A DNA stretch of 64,000 nt from Promicromonospora sp042731755 (GTDB lineage Bacteria; Actinomycetota; Actinomycetes; Actinomycetales; Cellulomonadaceae). The notes under the pieces were generated by a model. That model was given only the letters and a program-made list of their open reading frames with translations. It did no database searches and was not told the origin of the DNA. Shown one piece after another: positions 21,714 through 28,911 of the stretch. The translations under genes were made by a program, and so were the position numbers. The DNA lies in NCBI RefSeq assembly GCF_042731755.1, contig NZ_JBHWLR010000013.1:62001-126000 (forward strand), in the 5' to 3' direction. The stretch's first letter is position 1. Every line of letters starts with the position of its first letter.

Positions 21714-23315
21714 TCAGAGCGGCAGCGTGAGCCGGACCGTCAGGCCGCCGCCGGGGGTCTGCGCCACCTCGACGTGCCCGCCGTGCGTGCCCACGATCGC
21801 CGCGACGATCGCCATGCCGAGCCCCGAGCCGCCGCCCGACTCCCGGGTGCGGGACGAGTCCGCGCGGTAGAACCGCTCGAAGATCCGCCGGCCCTGCTCC
21901 TCGGTGAGGCCGGGACCGTGGTCGCGCACCTCCAGGACGGCGGAGCGGCCCGACGCCGGGGCGTCGGCGCCCGGGGCCGCCTTCTCGCCGTTCAGTGCGG
22001 CGCCGTTGGCGCCCGGTGAGCCCGGTGAGCCCGGCGCGCTCGGCAGCACCCCCAGCGCGATCTCGGCGGGCGTGCCCGCCGGCGTGTGCCGCGCGACGTT
22101 GCCGATGAGGTTGGTCAGGACCTGCCGCAGGCGGTCGCCGTCGCCCTCCACGACGAGCTTGCCGGGGACCTGCCCCGCCGGATCGTCCGGACCGGCGTCC
22201 GGGGCCAGCGGCACCACGGTGACGTCGCGCGTCGGGTCCAGCGCGTGCAGGTCCTGCGCGGAGTCCCGCGCGAGGGCGACCAGGTCGACGTCCTCGCGGG
22301 CGACCGGGCGCCCCTCGTCGAGGCGCGCGAGCACCAGCAGGTCGTTGACCAGCGTGCCCATGCGGCGGGCGGCGTCCTCGATGCGGAACATCGTGTCGTC
22401 GACCTTGTCCGAGCTGTCCAGGGCGCCCATCCGGTACAGCTCGCCGTAGCCGCGGATCGTCGCGACGGGCGTGCGCAGCTCGTGCGAGGCGTCCGAGACG
22501 AACTGCCGCATGCGCACCTCGGAGGCCTCCTGGGCGGCGAAGGCGCGCTCGATCTGCGTCAGCATCGCGTTGAGCGACGCCGCCAGCGAGCCCATCTCGG
22601 TGCCGGCGGGCGCCTCGGGAACGCGCAGCGTCAGGTCGCCCGCCGCGATCTGCGCGGCCGTGTGCTCCACGGACCGCAGCGAGCGGAGCGACCGCTCCAC
22701 GAGCAGCCACGCCGTGAGCCCGCCGAGCAGCACGATGCCCAGGCCCGACATGATCAGGGTCCGGGTCAGGATCGAGACCGTGCGGTCCATGCCCACCAGG
22801 GGCAGCGCCACGTAGACCGTGGCGCGCTCGCCGCTCGGGTAGGTCGCGCCCAGCGTGATGACGCGCCAGCTCTCGGTGCCGGTGTCCGGGCCGGCGCCGT
22901 CACGGGAGCTGCCGTCGCCGGTCTCGCCGTCGCCCGTGTCGTCGGTGCCGGTCGCCCCGGCGGCGGTGAACGGCTCGCCGCCGCTGGCGACGGCCTCCTC
23001 GTACGTCACCTCCGGCAGCTCGGGCGTGCCGAACCGCGTGATCGCGGAGTTGCCGAGCTGGGTCCGCTTGCCGCTCTCGTTCTCGATCAGCACGTAGTAG
23101 TCACTGGGCAGCGCCTGGCCCGAGGTGGACTGGATGATGGCGATCGGGTCGAGCGCGGCCGTGTGCAGCTCGTCGTCCACCTGCTGGACCAGGAAGCTGG
23201 AGACCACCGTGGTCGTCGCGATGCCGGCTATACCGAGCCCCGCCGCCAGCAGCAGCGAGATGATCGCGACGAGCCTGGCGCGCAGAGGGATACCGGCGAG
23301 GCGCTCCCTAAGCAC
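21714..23315 (-). CDS. two-component sensor histidine kinase
   Basis: 533 residues: helix 1 (about 15-37), an extracytoplasmic sensor of about 165 residues with an Asp/Gly-rich insertion, helix 2 (about 185-208), HAMP, HisKA with phospho-acceptor His in SDASHELRTPVATI (about 280) and HATPase_c with NLIGNVARHTPAG, DHGPGL and GGGSGLGMAI. A Gly/Pro-rich insert lies inside the ATPase domain (around 415-445). Its start overlaps the response-regulator stop by 8 nt. Architecture matches MprB/TrcS-like kinases; signal unknown. Confidence 0.93.
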   Translation of the reverse strand: MLRERLAGIPLRARLVAIISLLLAAGLGIAGIATTTVVSSFLVQQVDDELHTAALDPIAIIQSTSGQALPSDYYVLIENESGKRTQLGNSAITRFGTPELPEVTYEEAVASGGEPFTAAGATGTDDTGDGETGDGSSRDGAGPDTGTESWRVITLGATYPSGERATVYVALPLVGMDRTVSILTRTLIMSGLGIVLLGGLTAWLLVERSLRSLRSVEHTAAQIAAGDLTLRVPEAPAGTEMGSLAASLNAMLTQIERAFAAQEASEVRMRQFVSDASHELRTPVATIRGYGELYRMGALDSSDKVDDTMFRIEDAARRMGTLVNDLLVLARLDEGRPVAREDVDLVALARDSAQDLHALDPTRDVTVVPLAPDAGPDDPAGQVPGKLVVEGDGDRLRQVLTNLIGNVARHTPAGTPAEIALGVLPSAPGSPGSPGANGAALNGEKAAPGADAPASGRSAVLEVRDHGPGLTEEQGRRIFERFYRADSSRTRESGGGSGLGMAIVAAIVGTHGGHVEVAQTPGGGLTVRLTLPL

Positions 23316-24033
23316 GGACGGGCTGCGGGGCGCGCAGCAGGTACCCGACGCCCCGCTTGGTGTGGATCAGCGGGGGCAGGGTCTCGCCCTCGACCTCGAG
23401 CGTGTCGATCTTGCGCCGCAGGTAGGAGATGTAGGACTCGACGATGTTCGCGTCGCCGCCCCAGTCGTACTGCCACACGTGGTCCAGGATCTGCGCCTTG
23501 GACAGGACGCGGCCGGAGTTGAGCATGAGGTAGCGCAGCAGCTTGAACTCCGTGGGCGACAGGTCGACCTCGACGCCGGCCCGGCGCACCTCGTGCGAGT
23601 CCTCGTCCATCTCGAGGTCGCCCACGTGCAGCACGGCCTCCTCCTCGGGGGCGGGCACGCCCGTGCGGCGCAGCACCGCGCGGATCCGCGCCACGACCTC
23701 CTCCAGGCTGAACGGCTTGGTCACGTAGTCGTCGCCGCCCACGGTGAGGCCCTGCACCTTGTCCTGGGTGTCGTCCTTCGCGGTGAGGAAGACGACGGGG
23801 GTGTGCCGGCCGGTCGCCCGCATCCGGCGCGTCACCGTGAAGCCGTCCATGTCCGGGAGCATCACGTCGAGCACCACGAGGTCCGGCTCGACGTCGCGGA
23901 CGAGCTGGAGCGCGCCGTTGCCGTCCGCGGCGGCATGGACCTCGAAGCCCGCGAAGCGCAGGGACGTGGACAGGAGCTCGCGGATGTTCGGTTCGTCGTC
24001 CACGACGACCAGACGCGCCTCAGGAGTAGCCAT
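23308..24033 (-). CDS. OmpR-family response regulator
   Basis: 241 residues: receiver domain with phospho-acceptor Asp in LVVLDVMLPDMDG (about residue 55), Thr and Lys of the switch (FLTAKDD, YVTKPF), and a C-terminal winged helix (about 140-235) ending KRGVGYLLRAP. It is first in an operon with the histidine kinase, whose start overlaps by 8 nt. ATG at 24033. Divergent from the NYN gene with about 140 bp between starts. Confidence 0.95.
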   Translation of the reverse strand: MATPEARLVVVDDEPNIRELLSTSLRFAGFEVHAAADGNGALQLVRDVEPDLVVLDVMLPDMDGFTVTRRMRATGRHTPVVFLTAKDDTQDKVQGLTVGGDDYVTKPFSLEEVVARIRAVLRRTGVPAPEEEAVLHVGDLEMDEDSHEVRRAGVEVDLSPTEFKLLRYLMLNSGRVLSKAQILDHVWQYDWGGDANIVESYISYLRRKIDTLEVEGETLPPLIHTKRGVGYLLRAPQPVRA

Positions 24034-24174
24034 GTTTCCAGTGTGCGGCTGGTTCCTGAAGACTGCCTGAGTTTCGCCCGGGAAATCCCCCGGGCTTCCG
24101 TTCCGGCTGTCCGCCGCCCCCGTCGAGCGGGCTTCGGCTCCGCGATTCGGCGCACACGGCCTAGGCTGTGTCGC

Positions 24175-24768
24175 ATGTCAGCACCGTCCCCGCAGGAGTC
24201 CGGGCAGTTGCCCCGGCGCACGTATCTCATCGTCGACGGTGAGAACATCGACGCCACGCTCGGCATGAACGTGCTGAACCGCCGTCCGGCACCCGAGGAG
24301 CGCCCGCGCTGGGACCGTATCTCCGCGTTCGCGGAGAAGGTCTGGTCGCAGGAGGTCGTGCCGCTGTTCTTCCTCAACGCGACGTCCGGCCAGATGCCGA
24401 TGCCGTTCGTGCAGGCGCTGCTCGCCATGGGCTACAAGCCCATCCCGCTGGCCGCGCAGGGCTCGGAGAAGGTCGTCGACGTCGGTATCCAGCGCACCCT
24501 CGACGCGCTGATGGACCGACCTGGCGACGTGCTCCTCGCGAGCCACGACGGCGACTTCCTGCCGCAGATCGAGGCCCTGCTCGCCGACGACGACCGCCGC
24601 GTCGGCCTGCTGGGCTTCCGCGAGTTCGTCAACGCGCGGTTCACCGAGCAGGAGCAGCGCGGCCTGGTCATGTACGACCTCGAGGCCGACGCCGACGCCT
24701 TCACCACCATGCTGCCGCGCGTTCGCATCATCCCGATCGAGGAGTTCGACCCGCTGCGCTACCTGTAG
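24175..24768 (+). CDS. NYN-domain (LabA/PIN-like) putative RNase
   Basis: 197 residues. The NYN fold shows its acidic metal site residues: YLIVDGENIDATL (D and N at about 18-23), KVVDVGIQRTLDAL (about 100) and LLASHDGDFLPQIEAL (about 120-135). Such PIN-related proteins are predicted RNA nucleases. ATG at 24175 is preceded by a TAGGCT -10-like hexamer. It stands alone, convergent with the TPM gene across a shared hairpin. Confidence 0.88.
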   Translation: MSAPSPQESGQLPRRTYLIVDGENIDATLGMNVLNRRPAPEERPRWDRISAFAEKVWSQEVVPLFFLNATSGQMPMPFVQALLAMGYKPIPLAAQGSEKVVDVGIQRTLDALMDRPGDVLLASHDGDFLPQIEALLADDDRRVGLLGFREFVNARFTEQEQRGLVMYDLEADADAFTTMLPRVRIIPIEEFDPLRYL

Positions 24769-24776
24769 CCCGGCGA

Positions 24777-24807
24777 TCCCCGGGGGGCGCTCACCGCCCC
24801 CGGGGGA
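24777..24807. terminator. bidirectional hairpin between the NYN and TPM genes
   Basis: A G/C-only stem (CCCCGGGGGGCG against CGCCCCCGGGGG with slight slippage) fills most of the 45 nt between the two convergent stops. It can serve both directions. No U-tract. Confidence 0.65.
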
Positions 24808-24813
24808 GCGTCG

Positions 24814-27072
24814 TCAGCGTGCCGACGCCGGCCACCAGGCCCGGACGGTGCCCAGCCTGCGGTGCCCCGCCGGCCGGCCGCCGCCGAACCCGCCCCCGCC
24901 GAACCCGCCGCCGATGCGGGCCGTGCGGGCGCGCTTGCGCGAGCGCACCAGGTGCGGGTCGAGCAGGATGCCGCCGAGCATCATGCCGCCGCTGATCGGC
25001 CCGTTCGCGTCGGTCCCGTCGGCGTCGGGCTCGGCCTCGGCGGCAGCAGCAGCCGCGACGACGGCGTCCGCGTCCTGGCGGGCCAGGCGTGCCGCCTCCC
25101 GCACCAGCGCGCTCGCCTCCTGGGCCTCGTTCAGGGCCGCGGTGGGGTCGGTCGGGTGGAGCGCGCGGGCGACGTCGGCCAGCCGGACCGCCTCCGCGAG
25201 CCGGGTGCGCGCCGCGGCGCCGACGGCCCCGCGGCGGGTCGCGATGAAGTCGCCGGTCTGACGCAGCTGCGCGTCCACGCGGCGCAGCGTGTCGCGCAGC
25301 AGCGCGGACGCGCGGGCCCTGACCTCGGTGTGGTCACGGGTGGACGCCAGGGCCGCGTCGAGGGAGGCCTCCGCCGCGGCGATGCGCTGCAGGCCGGCGA
25401 GCGGGTCGCCGCCCTCGCGCGTCACCTCGACGTTCTTGAGCGAGGCCTGGGCCGCGGCGCGCGCGAGGGTGACCCGGAGGTCGCCCTCGATCGCCTTGGC
25501 GGAGACCACGTCCTGGGTGAGCGACGCGATCGACTTGTCGAGCCGGCCGACGGCCTCCCGGAGGTGCAGCGCGGTGGCGTCGACGGCGTCGAGCAGCATG
25601 ACGGCCTGCCCCAGGGCGTTCTGCGCGCCCCGCGCGTGCGCCACGGCGACGACCTTCTGGCCCGCCGCCAGGGCCGAGTTCCCGGCGGCCACGGCCTCCT
25701 TGGCGTTGGCGATCAGCAGCTCCGCCTGCTCCGGGTTGCCCACCACGGTGGCGAGCGGGCCCGTCGGGTACCGCCGGGAGAGCTGCGTCAGGAGGCCGCG
25801 CGCGGTGGCGACGCGCCGGGAGACCTCGGCCTCGCGGGCGACGACGTCGGCGAGCAGCTCCGGGGCGCGCTGCTGCAGGCGGCGCAGGTCGTCGAAGGCG
25901 CGGGTGCGTGCGTCGAGCGTGTCGGCCGCGGCGTCGCACAGCGCGATGATCCGGGTCAGGCGGGCACGCCGCACCGGGTCCTCCGCGGTGCTGGGCGCGT
26001 CGTCGTCCGACGCGTCGTCGCCCGACGTGTCAGCGGCGGCCTCCGGGCCCTCGGGCGCGGCGGCGCGGGGCTCCGTGTCCACGACCTGCCGCACCGCGAA
26101 CGCCTCGCGGACGTCGGCGGCGGCGCCCTCCAGGATCAGCTCGAAGTCCCGCGTCGCGTCGGCGCCCAGCTCGGAGCGGGCGAAGCCGAGCTCCTGCTCG
26201 CACGTCTTCAGGGCGTCGTCGATGCCCACCAGGGCCGCCGCGGCGCGCTCGTCGAGCTCGTCGGTCGTGAGGTCCGCGAAGGCGTCCGGCGCCGGCCCGC
26301 CGGCCACCGGGGTGCGGTCCCTGAGCTGGGTGAGGAGCGGGCGGAGCCGGGGTGCGGCGAACCGCCACAGCACGTAGCCGAGGGCGGCCAGGACGAGGAG
26401 CGCCGCGACGGCGATGCCCACCACGAGGAGCGGGCTGGTGGTGCTCGCGACCCCCGTGCGGACCGAGTCCGCGGCGTCGGTGGCCGCGGGGGCCCAGCGT
26501 TCGTCCTCGACGGCGGACGCGACGGCGTCGTCGATCTGCCCGAGCTGGCCGTCCGTGAGCGGCACGTTGGTGTCCGCGGACAGGCCGAACTCGTGGTCGA
26601 CGGTCGCGATCGCGAGGAGCAGGTCCTCGGTGCCGAGCCCGGACTGGTTCGCGCTCGCGTTGGCCCAGTCCACGGGGTCGGTGCCGTCGAAGCTCTCGAT
26701 GTAGACGACGAACATGCGCAGGTCGGACTCCGCGGCGAGCCGCTCGACGGCGGCCAGCACGTCCTGGCGCTCGGTGTCGGTGAGCGCGCCCGCGCCGTCG
26801 GTCACGGGGTCCGTGAGCGTGATCGGCGGCGACGCGGGCAGGATGTCCGACATGAGCTCGGCCTGCGTGGCGGCCGACAGGCGCGGCGACACGGACGGCC
26901 GTGGTTCGGCCGGCCCGACGACCGTCGCGCTGGCGGCCTGTGAGGTGGCCGCCAGGACGATGCCGACGAGGCCGGCGAAGGCCACGATGACCCAGCCCCC
27001 GGAAGCGCGGGTGCCGGGATCGTGCGGATGCTCGGCTCTTGCTCGGGACTCGATCACGTCCCTGATCGTCAC
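24814..27072 (-). CDS. TPM-domain membrane protein (YgcG-like)
   Basis: About 750 residues. A hydrophobic signal/anchor near the N-terminus (GGWVIVAFAGLVGIVLA) is followed by an extracytoplasmic TPM domain (ITLTDPVTDGAGALTDTE, GTEDLLLAIATVD), one membrane helix (LLVVGIAVAALLVLAALGYVL), then some 450 residues of alanine-rich coiled-coil-like helices and a GGGFGGGGFGGG stretch. TPM-protein tails normally stay Gly/Arg/Ser-rich to the end; here the last 25 residues switch character, see the matching finding. Start unclear: TTG 27093, GTG 27072 or GTG 27057. The function is unknown; TPM proteins are linked to envelope or photosystem repair. Confidence 0.85.
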   Translation of the reverse strand: MTIRDVIESRARAEHPHDPGTRASGGWVIVAFAGLVGIVLAATSQAASATVVGPAEPRPSVSPRLSAATQAELMSDILPASPPITLTDPVTDGAGALTDTERQDVLAAVERLAAESDLRMFVVYIESFDGTDPVDWANASANQSGLGTEDLLLAIATVDHEFGLSADTNVPLTDGQLGQIDDAVASAVEDERWAPAATDAADSVRTGVASTTSPLLVVGIAVAALLVLAALGYVLWRFAAPRLRPLLTQLRDRTPVAGGPAPDAFADLTTDELDERAAAALVGIDDALKTCEQELGFARSELGADATRDFELILEGAAADVREAFAVRQVVDTEPRAAAPEGPEAAADTSGDDASDDDAPSTAEDPVRRARLTRIIALCDAAADTLDARTRAFDDLRRLQQRAPELLADVVAREAEVSRRVATARGLLTQLSRRYPTGPLATVVGNPEQAELLIANAKEAVAAGNSALAAGQKVVAVAHARGAQNALGQAVMLLDAVDATALHLREAVGRLDKSIASLTQDVVSAKAIEGDLRVTLARAAAQASLKNVEVTREGGDPLAGLQRIAAAEASLDAALASTRDHTEVRARASALLRDTLRRVDAQLRQTGDFIATRRGAVGAAARTRLAEAVRLADVARALHPTDPTAALNEAQEASALVREAARLARQDADAVVAAAAAAEAEPDADGTDANGPISGGMMLGGILLDPHLVRSRKRARTARIGGGFGGGGFGGGRPAGHRRLGTVRAWWPASAR

Positions 27073-27106
27073 CCCGGGTTCAAGACACCGCAATCGGAGA
27101 CCGTAA

Positions 27107-27124
27107 CGTTGCGTATGTGCAACG
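27107..27124. promoter_or_regulatory. 18-bp palindrome upstream of the TPM gene
   Basis: CGTTGC-N6-GCAACG is a perfect 6+6 inverted repeat 35-50 nt upstream of the possible TPM starts, in an AT-richer patch. The spacing and symmetry suggest an operator for an unknown dimeric regulator. Confidence 0.45.
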
Positions 27125-27136
27125 AATCCCCAGGTG

Positions 27137-27160
27137 AATGCCCAGCGTGAAGGGCATTTT
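27137..27160. terminator. short hairpin after the XPB helicase gene
   Basis: AATGCCC (27137-27143) pairs with GGGCATT (27152-27158), followed on the plus strand by TT. It lies 25-45 nt past the XPB stop on the minus strand, where it lacks a U-run. An alternative GTGAA/TTCAC pairing overlaps it. Weak evidence for a terminator. Confidence 0.4.
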
Positions 27161-27182
27161 CACGCCCTGATCAGGCCCGACG

Positions 27183-28880
27183 TCAGGGTGTCGTCGAGCC
27201 GGCCGGCGACTCGTCCAGGTCCTCGGCGTCCACGATGCGGTACGCGTAGCCCTGCTCGGCCAGGAACCGCTGCCGGTGGGCCGCGAAGTCCTGGTCCACG
27301 GTGTCCCGCGCGACCACGGCGTAGAAGTGCGCGGTGCGGCCGTCGGCCTTGGGCCGCATGATGCGCCCGAGGCGCTGCGCCTCCTCCTGCCGCGACCCGA
27401 ACGACCCCGACACCTGGATGGCGACCGACGCCTCCGGGAGGTCCACCGAGTAGTTGGCGACCTTGCTCACCACGAGCCGCGAGATCTCGCCCTCGCGGAA
27501 CGCCCCGAACAGCCGCTGCCGCTCCTTGTTGGTGGTCTGCCCGGTGATGATCGGCGCCCCGAGGTGCTCGGCCAGCTCCTCGAGCTGGTCGATGTACTGC
27601 CCGATGACCAGCACCTGGTCGTCGGGGTGGCGCGCCACGATCTGCTCCACCACCTTCTTCTTGCCCGACGCCGACGCGGCCAGCCGGTACTTGTCCTCCG
27701 TCTCGGCCGTCGCGTACGTCATCCGCTCGCTCTCCGGGAGCGTGAGGCGCACCTCCACGCAGTCGGCGGGAGCGATGTAGCCCTGGGACTCGATGTCCTT
27801 CCACGGCGCGTCGAACCGCTTGGGCCCGATGAGGCTGAACACCTCGTCCTCGCGGCCGTCCTCGCGCACCAGCGTGGCGGTCAGGCCGAGGCGCCGGCGC
27901 GCCTGCAGGTCCGCCGTCATCCGGAAGACGGGCGCGGGCAGCAGGTGCACCTCGTCGTACAGGACGAGGCCCCAGTCGCGGGCGTCGAGCAGCTCGAGGT
28001 GCGTGTAGACGCCCTTCCGCTTGGTGGTGAGCACCTGGTAGGTGGCGATGGTGACCGGCTTGATCTCCTTCTTGGTGCCGGAGTACTCGCCGATCTCGTC
28101 CTCGGTCAGCGTGGTGCGCCGCACCAGCTCGTCGCGCCACTGGCGCGCGCTGACGGTGTTCGTCACCAGGATCAGCGTCGTCGTGCCGGACTTGGCCATC
28201 GCGCCCGCGCCGACGATCGTCTTGCCCGCGCCGCAGGGCAGCACCACGACGCCGGACCCGCCGTGCCAGAACCCGTCCACGGCCTGTGCCTGGTAGGGCC
28301 GCATCTCCCAGGGGGCCGCCTTCTCGTGCGGCGTGCGCGGGTGCGTCGTGGGGCTCAGCTCGATCGGGTGCTTCTCGCCGTCCACGTAGCCCGCGAGGTC
28401 CTCGGCCGGCCAGCCCAGCTTGACCAGGACCTGCTTGAGGTGGCCCCGCTCGGACGGGTGCACGGCCACCGTCGACTCGTCGATCCGCGCGCCGACCAGG
28501 CCGGACGTGCGCCTCGACTTCAGCACCTCCGCGAGCACCGCCCGGTCCGTGGTGCGCAGCACGAGGCCGTGCGCCGGGTCCTGCGCGAGCTGGAGGCGCC
28601 CGTAGCGGGACATCGTCTCGGCCACGTCGACCAGCAGCGCGTGCGGCACCGGGTACCGGCTGAACTCGATGAGCGTGTTCACGACCTGCTCGGCGTCGTG
28701 GCCGGCCGCGCGCGCGTTCCACAGGCCCAGCGCCGTCAGGCGGTAGGTGTGGACGTGCTCGGGCGCGCGCTCGAGCTCGGCGAACGGCGCGATGGAACGG
28801 CGCGCCTGCTCGGCGCTCGGGTGGTCGACCTCCAGCAGGAGCGTCTTGTCACTCTGCACGATCAACGGGCCGTCGGGCAT
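27183..28880 (-). CDS. prokaryotic XPB/ERCC3-type DNA helicase
   Basis: 565 residues. An N-terminal damage-recognition-like domain (about 1-190) precedes a superfamily-2 helicase core: Walker A LPCGAGKT (about 217-224), DEVH box LYDEVHLL, motif III LTATLVREDGRE carrying the RED triplet typical of XPB, and motif VI QRLGRIMRPK. Archaeal/actinobacterial XPB unwinds DNA in repair. The 30-nt gap to the upstream helicase-associated gene and the same strand imply one operon, the arrangement seen for mycobacterial ercc3 and its neighbour. ATG at 28880. Confidence 0.94.
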   Translation of the reverse strand: MPDGPLIVQSDKTLLLEVDHPSAEQARRSIAPFAELERAPEHVHTYRLTALGLWNARAAGHDAEQVVNTLIEFSRYPVPHALLVDVAETMSRYGRLQLAQDPAHGLVLRTTDRAVLAEVLKSRRTSGLVGARIDESTVAVHPSERGHLKQVLVKLGWPAEDLAGYVDGEKHPIELSPTTHPRTPHEKAAPWEMRPYQAQAVDGFWHGGSGVVVLPCGAGKTIVGAGAMAKSGTTTLILVTNTVSARQWRDELVRRTTLTEDEIGEYSGTKKEIKPVTIATYQVLTTKRKGVYTHLELLDARDWGLVLYDEVHLLPAPVFRMTADLQARRRLGLTATLVREDGREDEVFSLIGPKRFDAPWKDIESQGYIAPADCVEVRLTLPESERMTYATAETEDKYRLAASASGKKKVVEQIVARHPDDQVLVIGQYIDQLEELAEHLGAPIITGQTTNKERQRLFGAFREGEISRLVVSKVANYSVDLPEASVAIQVSGSFGSRQEEAQRLGRIMRPKADGRTAHFYAVVARDTVDQDFAAHRQRFLAEQGYAYRIVDAEDLDESPAGSTTP

Positions 28881-28911
28881 GGGGTCTCCCTCAGTGTTGG
28901 TCTGGTGCGCC

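Noticed and set aside
24862..26943. Long plus-strand frame opposite the TPM gene
   Set aside because: Shadow frame; no signal peptide or domain, while the minus strand has both.
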